In this document: in pieces, positions 27,145-36,042 of the stretch | Layout: each line of letters begins with the position of its first letter | How positions within the stretch are numbered: position 1 is the first letter of the stretch | Assembly: GCF_017114995.1 (NCBI RefSeq) | Contig: NZ_JABXKL010000071.1 | Location: 159,147-223,146 of the forward strand | Reading direction: 5' to 3' | From: Nostoc sp. NMS9 | Lineage (GTDB): Bacteria; Cyanobacteriota; Cyanobacteriia; Cyanobacteriales; Nostocaceae | DNA: 64,000 nt | Made by a program: the position numbers and the translations under genes | Notes under the pieces: model-generated | What the model was told of the DNA's origin: nothing | The model's database searches: none | The model's input: the letters and a program-made list of their open reading frames with translations, nothing else

Positions 27145-27180
27145 ACCCAAGTGGGTGAGAAATAATTCAGCCACTTGGGT
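27145..27180 (+). promoter_or_regulatory. Inverted repeat ahead of the outer-membrane protein gene
   Basis: A perfect 10-bp inverted repeat (acccaagtgg / ccacttgggt) with a 16-base spacer, about 90 bases before the ATG of the following gene. It could be an operator or a 5'-UTR hairpin. No T-run follows, so it is not a good terminator. Confidence 0.4.
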
Positions 27181-27269
27181 GAACCAGATGCGTGAGGTTA
27201 CATTTTGTAAAAAAAGAGATTCTAGTACTAGAGAACATTGATTTTACTAACTCTAGTGAGAATAATTCT

Positions 27270-27782
27270 ATGAAATTTACAAAATTAGCTGCCTCTTTCC
27301 TTGCTGTTGCTTCTATTGTCCTCTCAGCCGGTATTGCATCTGCTCAAACAGCAGGTACTAACGGTAATTACATCGGTGCTGGTGTTGCTGTTGGTGCAAC
27401 CAGTGGCGGACAAGGAAACGATGAAGCACAAATCGGTGGTAATATTCAAGGACGATACGCCGTACCCAATGCCCCTGTTTCACTGCGGGGTTCTGTGTTG
27501 TATGGTGGTGATGCTGCTGCAATTATGCCCATAGTCACTTATGATGCGCCCATCGCCAAAAATACTAACCTTTACTTCGGTGGTGGTTATTCCTTTGTAA
27601 CTGACGAAGGTCAAAAAACTCCATTGGGCAATCGGAATTCACCTGTAGTCACCCTTGGGATTGAATCAGAAGTTAGCAAAAATGTCATTGCCTACGGTGA
27701 TACTAAGTGGGGTATTGACGCTTACAGAAATAGTGATGCTGATGCCGTCAGCTTCCAAGCCGGATTAGGCTATCGCTTCTAG
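27270..27782 (+). CDS. Small outer-membrane beta-barrel protein
   Basis: A 170-aa protein with a clear signal peptide (MKFTKLAASFLAVASIVLSA, cleavage after IASA before QT). The mature part alternates Gly-rich turns and amphipathic strands (IGAGVAVGAT, IGGNIQGRYAV, VSLRGSVLYG, LYFGGGYSFV) and ends with the aromatic C-terminal residue F typical of barrels recognised by BAM (FQAGLGYRF). At this length a barrel of about eight strands is expected. The frame is open from 27192, but the signal peptide sets the start at the ATG at 27270. Function unknown; such proteins are common in cyanobacterial outer membranes. Confidence 0.82.
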   Translation: MKFTKLAASFLAVASIVLSAGIASAQTAGTNGNYIGAGVAVGATSGGQGNDEAQIGGNIQGRYAVPNAPVSLRGSVLYGGDAAAIMPIVTYDAPIAKNTNLYFGGGYSFVTDEGQKTPLGNRNSPVVTLGIESEVSKNVIAYGDTKWGIDAYRNSDADAVSFQAGLGYRF

Positions 27783-27857
27783 TAATTACAAGCTAGAAAA
27801 CGGCCTATTCAGAAGCTAAAGCAATGCTGTTTACCAGCCGTAATAGTAATTCATTGT

Positions 27858-27888
27858 TTCATACCTGAGTATTCTATTCAGGTATGAA
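27858..27888 (+). terminator. Intrinsic terminator of the outer-membrane protein gene
   Basis: An 11-bp perfect stem (ttcatacctga / tcaggtatgaa) with a 9-base loop, followed by taattttta, 76 bases past the stop codon. Confidence 0.75.
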
Positions 27889-27991
27889 TAATTTTTATTG
27901 ATGATTTTGATAAAAAATGATATTGGCTAGTATTGATACTTTCTTTTAAAGTGAAATGAGTAATTGAGAATACACGTATAAGATATTACTG

Positions 27992-28276
27992 ATGAAAAAG
28001 ATTAATCCCATTCCAGAAATAGTTGGTGAAACAACTGACGTAGAATCTTGGCTGATGCGAGCGGGGCTAAGATTTTCAGATTTAGGTGACGATGCTGCAA
28101 GTATTGCAATTCGTAGGCAATGGCGAGAATACCAAGCCGCAGTTCACAGATGCTGTGTAACCCTACATCAACCACCATCATGCGTTCAACTAAGCGGCGA
28201 CTATGCCAGCTTGAGAATACCTGGTGGTGCATCAACCAATTGTGCGATCGCCTGTCGAGTTGTCCCCAGTCCTTAA
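27992..28276 (+). CDS. Hypothetical small protein
   Basis: A 94-aa frame starting at ATG 27992. The first 50 residues (MKKINPIPEIVGETTDVESW, LMRAGLRFSDLGDDAASIAI, RRQWREYQAAVH) have natural composition and codon use. The C-terminal part is Cys- and Ser-rich and less convincing, so a frameshift or truncation near residue 55 is possible. No recognised domain and no clear ribosome-binding site. Confidence 0.35.
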   Translation: MKKINPIPEIVGETTDVESWLMRAGLRFSDLGDDAASIAIRRQWREYQAAVHRCCVTLHQPPSCVQLSGDYASLRIPGGASTNCAIACRVVPSP

Positions 28277-28543
28277 ACTGGGCAAAAGATAGAAAATCAG
28301 CAGTCCGCTTTGATTTCTGAATTTATTTGTGTAGGCAGGCAATAAGCTGATGTGCTTTTAAGTTGCATAGTTCAAATCGCTAGAAAGACGCTCTTATGCG
28401 GGGACACGAAGATACAAAGATTCAATTTGAATGGCTTAATAATAACTCTCTTTCCTCCCCCGCCTCCCCTGCTTATCAGAACCGTATTGACTCAGCACGG
28501 GCTAAACGCCCCGCTATCCATGTACAGCACTCAGCACTATTCA

Positions 28544-31405
28544 TTAATAATCCTGTTGCACACCGTTCACTACTGGCTTAATTTCCGAAAATGGATCGGT
28601 GCCACCACCCCAGTTAAAATCACTGATTCGGATGCTGAAGCCGCCTAACTCCAGCACCGGATTGTAACGTAAGGTGATGCCATAGGTGCGACGGCTATAT
28701 TCCAAAATGTAATCAGTGCTAGTTTCTTTACCAGTATCCAAGTTAACAGATGTTTGGAAGCCTAAGCGAAAAGGGCCGTAGATTTGCTGTGATATTCCAG
28801 CGCTCAATACTGTGTTATCAACGGAGCGATCGAACAAAAAGGGTGATAATCCGTTGTTTAAGCCTTGAGAGTAACTAATATTAAAGGCCGTATAGTCGAA
28901 AAAAGGTCGAGAAAAATGACCAATTTGCCCTTGTAAGCCAATTGTACCAATTAGGGTACTTTGGTTATCACCATTGCTGTAATAACTGGTAGTGCCTGTA
29001 AGGCTAGCGATCGCTTGCAAGTAAGGAACTACAGGGTTAGCCGTGTATCGCAATCCCTCACTGGCAGTGGGTGGTAATGGTTTTCCCTGCCACAGCAACA
29101 GCCCTCTACTGAGGGTAGCACTACCTTGTAAACGACCAAGTGAAATGCGATCGTTTTCCCGCACTGGTTCTAGCAAGTCTAGGCGATCGGTGTTGGCATC
29201 AATATACTGGGCACTTGCCTGGTAGTTGAGGTTGATGCCACTTTTTCCTAAAGGAATCACCGGAGAGGTAATAATACCGCCAAAACTGCTCTGGACAGTT
29301 TGAAAACCCAGAGTACCGTTGTAGAGACGATCCCGGTAGTTATATTGCACATTCAATGTGTGGGGAAGAGAAGTGCCTAATGTCTGGCGCAATCCTAAAT
29401 TCACTCGCAAATTTTCTTCCACGTCATTCAAGTTAAAACTAGTTAACTCCCCAGTTCCCTGAATTATCGTCCGTGGACTCAAAACAGAATTTATCTTGGT
29501 CTTCACACCAAAGAGTGCGCCTAAGTCACCCGTGCCTTCTTGCACACCTCTCTGTAATAATAACTGGGGCGTGATTGTCCAACGTGTCTGCTCTGTATCG
29601 ATTACTGGAAAGCCACGCTCAATATACAAACCACCCCGATCTTCTCCATCGTAGCCAGGGGAGACTATTGCAGGTGTAACGTCCCGCTCTCGGCGGTCAA
29701 TAGTCCGCTCATTCAGCGGAATTGGTAATGAGAGTGTTTGATCCAATACCAAACGCTGTCGCTGTGTCCTAATACGGTCTACCAAGGGTGATTCTCGCGT
29801 CAAAGTCACTTTATCTGCGCGTAATTCTAATTCCGGGGGCGAAAACGGATCGTTGGTGATGCGGACATTACTTGCTTGCCAGCCTTGCGGATAAAAGTCA
29901 ATTTGTTCAGCTTCAAACCTGAGCCGATTGACTGCACCCCCTGCTTTCGGTGGCGGGATGTTGCTAGCATCTGCCTGACCACCAAATATCACATCAATTC
30001 CTCCAGGGCTACTCACGCCAGAAATGGGTTGATTGGCTCTAATGCGATCGCTGGGCGGACGTTTTGAAACTCCACCAGCACTTACAGCCGTGGGTGAAAA
30101 AGCAAAATCTGTTTGTGCTGAAGGTACGTAAATTTCTCCTCTACCATTTTCCAGTTCCCCACGATCTTGAACGAAGTTATAGGTAAAGCGTTGTCCACGC
30201 AGTATCTGGTCGCCCCGTGTTAAGGTTACGTTGCCGAACCCCGCAGCGATCAAGTTGTCCAAATTAACTTGTAAGCGATCGGCATCCACCACCGCCCCAT
30301 CAAATCGCACAATTACATTACCTACAGCTGTAATAATTCGCTGTTTCTCGTCATACTCTTGCCGATCTGAAGTGACTTCTACAATTCTTTGTCCGGCTGG
30401 CGGTGTGGTAGCTGGCGCAGTTGTACCAGATGGTTGAGCTTGTGGCTGAGTGGTATTTACCTGTGGTGTAGGCGTTGGTACTTGGCTTTGTTGCTGGACT
30501 TGGGACTTAAATTCTACAGTGATGGGTGCTGAGAGTTGGTTTGTGGGCTTACGAGACTTAAATGTTATGAAATTTTGTACTGATTGAGAACTCGGTGCTA
30601 GATCGGCAGCAGATACAGAGATATTGGCTTGTTTTAGAGACTGTTGTGTAGTAATATCACGTTGCTGTTTTTGTTGGGTTAACTTCTCAGCTAAAATTTC
30701 TGCCTTGGATTTGCCTAACTTGTTGCTGTTTGTGAGAGTTGGGGCGATTTGAAGAGGGCGTGGAGATTGGGCGACAAGGGGACTTGGAGAAACTCTATAG
30801 CTAAAGCTAGAAGAGTCCAAAAAGGTTGGTTTTTCTCCACCATTAGAGTTTGGATTTAGCGAGCGCTGACTGACTTTTTGAGAAGGTTCATCTTTTGCGT
30901 TTTGGTCTGAAGCCTCCGCTTCGACTTTTCTTTGCATCTCCCGTTTACGCAGCGCCGACATCAGGAGAAGTTCCGAGGGGCGGGGTTCGACGCTCGGACT
31001 TGTCTTTGTGTCTTCTTTAACTTGGCGATTAGAGGTTGTAACCTCTTGCGTGGGATAACTAACAACCAGCGGCTGCCCCAAAAGCCCAGCAGTTGCAGAA
31101 CCAGCGAGTGGGGAACTTTCTGGTGGAAAGGTTTCTGGTGAATGAGGTACAGAAGAAGTTTCAGCAACTACCAAGTCATCTTGAGTTGAGTTGATCGGAG
31201 TTGACAATAAAGGATCGCTCTTGGTGTTACCCGAAATTGCCAACTGAGCCAAATTCTTGGGCTGCTTGGATTTGTCTGTCTTTTCGTATATTCCAGTATC
31301 TACACCTGAAAGAAACTTTGTATGACTAGCAGATGAGGCGGGATTTACAGGTTGTAAAGATTCAACGATAGGAGGCGGATTAGGTGGCAGAACTGGATGA
31401 AGCAT
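28544..31405 (-). CDS. DUF3769 / LptD-like outer-membrane protein
   Basis: A large protein of about 953 aa. Residues about 1-350 are Pro/Ser/Gln-rich and probably disordered. An OstA/LptA-like segment follows: VTSDRQEYDEKQRIITAVGN, then VIVRFDGAVVDADRLQVNLD and GQRFTYNFVQDRGELENGRG. The remaining part is a beta-barrel-like C-terminal half with many aromatic alternating strands (LRYTANPVVPYLQAIASLTG, FRLGFQTSVNLDTG). This layout matches the cyanobacterial DUF3769 family, thought to be the LptD-like LPS transporter. The frame is open to TTG 31444; the ATG at 31403-31405 (MLHPVLPPNPPP) is preferred. No signal peptide is visible from either start, which is odd for an outer-membrane protein and hints at a mis-set start. 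Confidence 0.85.
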   Translation of the reverse strand: MLHPVLPPNPPPIVESLQPVNPASSASHTKFLSGVDTGIYEKTDKSKQPKNLAQLAISGNTKSDPLLSTPINSTQDDLVVAETSSVPHSPETFPPESSPLAGSATAGLLGQPLVVSYPTQEVTTSNRQVKEDTKTSPSVEPRPSELLLMSALRKREMQRKVEAEASDQNAKDEPSQKVSQRSLNPNSNGGEKPTFLDSSSFSYRVSPSPLVAQSPRPLQIAPTLTNSNKLGKSKAEILAEKLTQQKQQRDITTQQSLKQANISVSAADLAPSSQSVQNFITFKSRKPTNQLSAPITVEFKSQVQQQSQVPTPTPQVNTTQPQAQPSGTTAPATTPPAGQRIVEVTSDRQEYDEKQRIITAVGNVIVRFDGAVVDADRLQVNLDNLIAAGFGNVTLTRGDQILRGQRFTYNFVQDRGELENGRGEIYVPSAQTDFAFSPTAVSAGGVSKRPPSDRIRANQPISGVSSPGGIDVIFGGQADASNIPPPKAGGAVNRLRFEAEQIDFYPQGWQASNVRITNDPFSPPELELRADKVTLTRESPLVDRIRTQRQRLVLDQTLSLPIPLNERTIDRRERDVTPAIVSPGYDGEDRGGLYIERGFPVIDTEQTRWTITPQLLLQRGVQEGTGDLGALFGVKTKINSVLSPRTIIQGTGELTSFNLNDVEENLRVNLGLRQTLGTSLPHTLNVQYNYRDRLYNGTLGFQTVQSSFGGIITSPVIPLGKSGINLNYQASAQYIDANTDRLDLLEPVRENDRISLGRLQGSATLSRGLLLWQGKPLPPTASEGLRYTANPVVPYLQAIASLTGTTSYYSNGDNQSTLIGTIGLQGQIGHFSRPFFDYTAFNISYSQGLNNGLSPFLFDRSVDNTVLSAGISQQIYGPFRLGFQTSVNLDTGKETSTDYILEYSRRTYGITLRYNPVLELGGFSIRISDFNWGGGTDPFSEIKPVVNGVQQDY

Positions 31406-31602
31406 AAGTGAGCAAAATCGGGCTAACAAACAGCCAAATGACAAAGGGAAGGATTAAACATACATTTTGCCTTCCGACTGTCGCCTTCTGCTACCTACAG
31501 CAAGCTACTTGGAGAAAGAAACTTACTAAATTTTCGCTTAGTAAGTTTCCGTGGCGTTTAGTATTTTCCGCCTTCCAAAGTCGCGGATGATTTATCGCCC
31601 TT

Positions 31603-31719
31603 TTACTCTAAGTCCCGACGGCCGGGGTTACGAGCTGGATCGTTCGACAAAAATCCGAAGATGAAGATAGTTACGAAGAAGGCAACAACAATATAAACAG
31701 CGATTTTTAAAGTCAGCAT
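31603..31719 (-). CDS. psbI: Photosystem II reaction centre protein I
   Basis: A 38-codon gene. The protein reads [20 protein letters not shown] followed by [18 protein letters not shown]. This is PsbI: one membrane helix at residues about 4-24 and the conserved stromal tail FLS-x-DP-x-RNPGR-(K/R)-DLE. PsbI sits next to D1 and CP43 in photosystem II and helps dimer and early assembly. The start ATG is preceded by GGAGA seven bases upstream. It is monocistronic, as is usual in cyanobacteria. Confidence 0.97.
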
Positions 31720-32195
31720 AGAAATATCTCCAACGGGTAAAACAAAGAAAGCTTTTCTTTCAGTATCTGCAATGCAGAAAAGATAGCTACTTTATATTAC
31801 CCAAATCTCGTCCCTTTTTTAGAGGACTCTGGGGACTCAGGACTAGCAATGTCTACCCTACGGTTATTGATAACGTACAAGATGTCAGTTGTCTGACTTG
31901 TAGATGCCCTTAAGAAAGAATAACTCAGAGACGTTTACCCTTGTGACGTTGACTGATGGCAAAGGTTTCCCAAAAAAAGCAACAGGTTACAGGGGATAGT
32001 TACTATTCCCCATGCCCAATGTCCAATGTCCAATGCCCAATGCCCAATGCCCAATGCCCAGAGCAAGAACAGCGTTTAATTTTGGTAAACAGTAAGTAGC
32101 TAATGGGTGTAATGGAAAACAACCTTGTACTACCTTCTGCTGCAACCATTCACGGTCAACGCTACCTGTTGCACGACTTCCCCACAAGCGCATAT
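31720..32195. other. Intergenic region with STRR block and a possible gene remnant
   Basis: The part next to psbI is its presumed promoter region. An STRR array of ccaatgc/ccaatgt heptamers lies at about 32010-32061. Minus-strand codons from about 32193 to 32060 read RLWGSRATGSVDREWLQQKV and then GCFPLHPLATYCLPKL, which looks like a fragment of a real protein, but no full gene is present. Confidence 0.5.
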
Positions 32196-32417
32196 CTAAA
32201 GTAAGATTGAAGACGTGCGTGATTCAAAATCGTTCAAAAGCTCGGCAGTTACAATAGCAACAGCCATTAAAACTAAATTTTCATCTTTTGTTTCTACATA
32301 AACTGGTAAATAAGCGACTTCATCTGTACATTCTGAATAAAACTCTTGTCCAGTAGCGTAAGGAACAAGAACAATTAATCGATTTTGATTTTTTATTTGT
32401 GATGTATTTTTGACCAA
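32196..32417 (-). CDS. Hypothetical small protein
   Basis: A 73-aa frame with an apparent TTG start (32415-32417). The composition is protein-like (RLIVLVPYATGQEFYSEC, then YLPVYVETKDENLVLMAVAI). No ribosome-binding site is convincing and no family is recognised. It lies downstream of the chemotaxis cluster on the same strand, 33 bases after it. It may be a remnant or an unrelated small gene. Confidence 0.3.
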   Translation of the reverse strand: MVKNTSQIKNQNRLIVLVPYATGQEFYSECTDEVAYLPVYVETKDENLVLMAVAIVTAELLNDFESRTSSILL

Positions 32418-32450
32418 ACCTCACAAAATCGCATTACTCCTGTATTGAGT

Positions 32451-34703
32451 TCAAGCTAGAGATTTTGTGAGAAGGTTACCATCCAATACCAGGCTAAGTT
32501 GCCCATTGGCAAGAATGCTAGTTCCTTGAATATAAGCAGCAACTGGGATTGCTTCCCCCAGAGGATGGATCGCAGAGGATTGCTTGCCGATGATGCAATC
32601 TACTTCTAAAGCACATCGTTTGTCTAAGTAACGAAATACTAATAAAGGCTTATCCTGCTTGAAAGCATTTAGTGTATCTGTGCTGTAAGTAGTAACTGAG
32701 GTGGGAAGATGGTTAGGACAAGTCAGTACATCAGTCAATAAGTGGATAGGGACGAGCATTTCTGTTGTTAGATGCTCATGAGCACAACCAAGGAAGGCAC
32801 TGGATCTGCCAGAAGACTGCAAAAATAACATGCGTCCCGCTTGAGTTTGGATAATTTGTTCGGACTGCGATAGACAAATCTGCTCTACAGAATCAGCAAT
32901 AAATGCATAGACTCTGGAGTTAGCTTGACAGACGATAAGTTGAGCAATTTTTTGATCGAGGAGAATTTGGAGCGAGAAGGCCGTACCATGTCCAGCTTTA
33001 GACTTCAATACTATTCTTCCCTGAATAGCTGTTAATTGCTTGCAAACTTCAGTTAATTCTACTCCTAACTCTAAGGCAGCACGATCGCATAAAACAGATG
33101 AAACCTCTGGTTCAAGTACCAGTTCTTGTAAGATATCCCCTGGTTTTGTAAGGTCGAGTCCTTGGGCTAAAGCTTGTTGATAAATTTGAGATAAGTTAAT
33201 TCCTGCACCATCATCACAGCCATCAATAATCAGTTGATTTCCCTGCTGGTAAACTTGAATTTCAATAATACCGTTGCTATTTTTACCTAGCTGTTGGCGT
33301 GTTTGGCGAGACTCAATACTTTGCTCTAGTAAATAGCAACTTATATGCAACAGGAGAGCATGGAGGCGATCGCTAAATGCCCGATCGACTTGGATATCGC
33401 TAATTTGTAAATGTAGTCTAGCAGACTTATCTTGTAGAGCTTGTAACTGAGACCAAAGCCGATGCAACGGTTCTAAGGCTACTTTTAAAGGAATAGTTGT
33501 AACTGTTTTGACTAAATTGGAAGAATGGTTAAGCAACTTTTCCTGCTGTATGAGTTCTTGTTTGAGTTGATGATGATTGTTATTCAGCGAATGAACAGTT
33601 GATGCCACCTGAGACGCTTCAGCCAAAACAGATTGAAGAGTACTGTATAATTGCTGAGAGCGAGAAGCAGCTAGAGGAGAAAGGGTATCTGAAATTGCTG
33701 CTAAACGTCCTGACCATTCCTGTAGGTTATCCAGCAGGTGTTGTAATCGTTTAACTTGTCGGAGCAACCGCCCGATCGTATGTTGTTGTTGTTCTTCCTG
33801 ACAGGCTTGCTGATTATATGTAGTTAATAATGTTGCAACTAGCGCGTTTAGTTGTTCGAGATGCTTAATATTGATGGGTGTGGCGGTTGGAATACTTGTT
33901 GCAACAATGGTAGAAATGGATTCTTGCAAAGAGAGTGGATGGCGATCGCGAACAGATTTAACTAGGGATGCAACAGAAGTTTCAGTCGGCAGGGAAAAAT
34001 CCCCCAACCAAGCATGAAAATCTTCTTCCCCATACTCCTTCGGGTTTGCTAGTTCCCCTACATTGATGGGAAGTTGCTCGGTATGTACGTGAACAAGGCT
34101 GTCAGACTGGGGGCTAGTTTCATCTATTAGTTCCCTGTCAAGACTATCCTTGTCTTTAACCATGACTTGCTCTGGTAGAGCTGTAAAAGATTCTACCTTG
34201 GCCAAGCAATCGCCAAACTGAATAACTGGTTGAGATTCTTGCGGTTGCTCTATCGATGTCTCAAGGTTTGTTTCCTGGGGGATAACGCTTTGTTGGCGAT
34301 CACCAAACTCTGCTTGTAGACGAGCAACAATGGCAGACATCCGCTCCAGAATTTCTACTTCGTCAATTTGCGAGGCTGTTAAAAATGCCATCAACAGCAT
34401 CTGTAGGCAATCTAATCCTTCCGACAACAGGGAGGCGATTGGGGCGTTGACAGTTGCCCGATACTGATGCAGAAGCTGAAAAATCTCTTCTAGTGCAGCC
34501 GCAACTATGGCAATGGCATCTAGCTCGGCTGCTATGGCAATCGAATGCAGAGAGCGAGCAGCTTCCATAAGAGCCAAAGCTGTACCAGGGTTACTGTCTT
34601 TTGTATAGTTAGGCAACTCCTGCTCCAAGAACAGTAACAAATCGATCGCTTCTTCTAGAAAGCGATCGTCGTTCTGCGGTTGGGGGACAAAATCGGTACT
34701 CAT
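32451..34703 (-). CDS. CheA-like protein with degenerate kinase residues (pseudo-CheA)
   Basis: A 750-aa protein with CheA architecture: an N-terminal Hpt-like four-helix domain (about 10-120), a linker with coiled coil, a HATPase-like region (about 440-590) and a C-terminal CheW-like domain. Key residues are missing when it is aligned with the CheA encoded two genes upstream. The phospho-His is replaced by Arg50 (MEAARSLHS against MRSAHTIKG). The N-box is replaced by HISCYLLEQSIE. The G2 glycines (SGRGIGLDVV) become CDRAALELGVELTEV. Only DDGAGI of the first G box survives. A catalytic kinase role is therefore unlikely; a scaffold or decoy at the receptor array is inferred. It is the last of the eight same-strand taxis genes. 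Confidence 0.88.
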   Translation of the reverse strand: MSTDFVPQPQNDDRFLEEAIDLLLFLEQELPNYTKDSNPGTALALMEAARSLHSIAIAAELDAIAIVAAALEEIFQLLHQYRATVNAPIASLLSEGLDCLQMLLMAFLTASQIDEVEILERMSAIVARLQAEFGDRQQSVIPQETNLETSIEQPQESQPVIQFGDCLAKVESFTALPEQVMVKDKDSLDRELIDETSPQSDSLVHVHTEQLPINVGELANPKEYGEEDFHAWLGDFSLPTETSVASLVKSVRDRHPLSLQESISTIVATSIPTATPINIKHLEQLNALVATLLTTYNQQACQEEQQQHTIGRLLRQVKRLQHLLDNLQEWSGRLAAISDTLSPLAASRSQQLYSTLQSVLAEASQVASTVHSLNNNHHQLKQELIQQEKLLNHSSNLVKTVTTIPLKVALEPLHRLWSQLQALQDKSARLHLQISDIQVDRAFSDRLHALLLHISCYLLEQSIESRQTRQQLGKNSNGIIEIQVYQQGNQLIIDGCDDGAGINLSQIYQQALAQGLDLTKPGDILQELVLEPEVSSVLCDRAALELGVELTEVCKQLTAIQGRIVLKSKAGHGTAFSLQILLDQKIAQLIVCQANSRVYAFIADSVEQICLSQSEQIIQTQAGRMLFLQSSGRSSAFLGCAHEHLTTEMLVPIHLLTDVLTCPNHLPTSVTTYSTDTLNAFKQDKPLLVFRYLDKRCALEVDCIIGKQSSAIHPLGEAIPVAAYIQGTSILANGQLSLVLDGNLLTKSLA

Positions 34704-34741
34704 GAAAACAACTCTCAGTTTCTATGGGGTTTGTGACAATT

Positions 34742-36010
34742 CTATGGCTTCGATATTGTTTGGAGGCTACAAGCAGCGATGTCGGCGATCGCTCTGAATT
34801 GCTCCTGGATTTGCGCGATTGACTCCAGCCCAGCACTGATTTGTCGATCGCACGGTTCGATAGCAGAAGCAACGTCTGTTGCTGCCACCTGGAGTTCCTG
34901 GAACCATTCCTCTATATTTAGGGTGCTGTCGCGGGCTTGACGGGCGAGAATTTCCACCTGTTCGGCAGCAGCTAGCAAACCTCGTTCCTGATCGCTAGCT
35001 TTTGTGGCTTCGATGGCTGTATTCAGGGACAAAATCTGAATTTTGGTACTCAAGCTTTCCACAAGGCGAACAAAGCCAGAAGCTTGCTGGCAAAATTCAC
35101 CAAGGTATTGCAGCTGTTTATTAGTAATAGCAACAGTATCTTGAATAGACATTAAATGCTCGCGCTCCTGCTCGGCGATTCTTGCTCCTGCTTGTACCGC
35201 CTGGCTCACCTGCTGAAATGGCACTAGTAACTGTGACCGATCGCCGGATTCAGCCTTTTGGGGAGGCGATGACAGCTGTTGAGCAGGTGGAGCTACTATT
35301 TCAGCCCAACGCAAGTTAATTGTCAACATCATTCCTACTTGTTGTAGCAAACTGCGCTCTGCTTCCTGCCATTGTCGGGGTTGAAGGCAATGATGAATAA
35401 CTAACAAACCCCAAAGCTGTTGTTTGACAATCAAGGGCAAGCACAGGCTAGCTTGCACCTGAAAGCGTTGCCAAAATTGCTGTTGGCGTGGAGTTAGTTC
35501 TAATACTTCAGTTAGGTTGTTGAGCAAGTGTTGTCCGTCACCAACGTCGGGTTTATTAACAAATAAATTTATCGGTAGAGATTGGTTGAGCAAGGATGTC
35601 CAACCCGCTTGTATCGCTTCAGCGATCGCTCGACTGCGATTATCTTCCTCAAAACGATAAATCAGGACGCGATCGGCGTTGAGAACATCTCGAAGGGCGG
35701 TGACTGTAACCTCCAAAAGTGCAGCTTGACCTTTTGTCTGCTGCATTTGCTGATCGATGGCCGCAAGTTGTTCTCGCTGGAGCTGAAAAGCCCCTCGAAC
35801 ATTTTCATCATTGTCGCTGGGCGAATCCTTAGCCAAAGCTTGGATAAAAGCTTCGATTTGACTCACCTTCTGCTGCAATTGAGCGACCTTTGGCCCCTTA
35901 GCAGATTGAAAGACTGCTTTGATTACAGCCACATTAGCCAAAATTTCTTCTATCTGGATTTCATTTTCAACAGGCTGGGTTTCAGAATTAGGGTCTAAGG
36001 TTGCGATCAT
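34742..36010 (-). CDS. GAF-domain protein with degenerate methyl-accepting signalling domain
   Basis: A 422-aa soluble protein. A phytochrome-type GAF occupies about residues 95-245 (NADRVLIYRFEEDNRSRAIA, then FQVQASLCLPLIVKQQLWGL) but has no Cys at the bilin position, so it should not bind bilin covalently. The C-terminal half aligns with the chemoreceptor signalling hairpin (IQILSLNTAIEATKA against TNLLALNAAIEATRAGE), but the conserved GFAVVADEVR tip is replaced by GLLAAAEQVEILA. Likely a taxis accessory or an altered receptor that can join the array without normal CheA control (inference). It lies between the double-CheW gene and pseudo-CheA. Confidence 0.85.
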   Translation of the reverse strand: MIATLDPNSETQPVENEIQIEEILANVAVIKAVFQSAKGPKVAQLQQKVSQIEAFIQALAKDSPSDNDENVRGAFQLQREQLAAIDQQMQQTKGQAALLEVTVTALRDVLNADRVLIYRFEEDNRSRAIAEAIQAGWTSLLNQSLPINLFVNKPDVGDGQHLLNNLTEVLELTPRQQQFWQRFQVQASLCLPLIVKQQLWGLLVIHHCLQPRQWQEAERSLLQQVGMMLTINLRWAEIVAPPAQQLSSPPQKAESGDRSQLLVPFQQVSQAVQAGARIAEQEREHLMSIQDTVAITNKQLQYLGEFCQQASGFVRLVESLSTKIQILSLNTAIEATKASDQERGLLAAAEQVEILARQARDSTLNIEEWFQELQVAATDVASAIEPCDRQISAGLESIAQIQEQFRAIADIAACSLQTISKP

Positions 36011-36042
36011 GACAGAAAACTCCTTGGCAGCATCAAGTTAAA

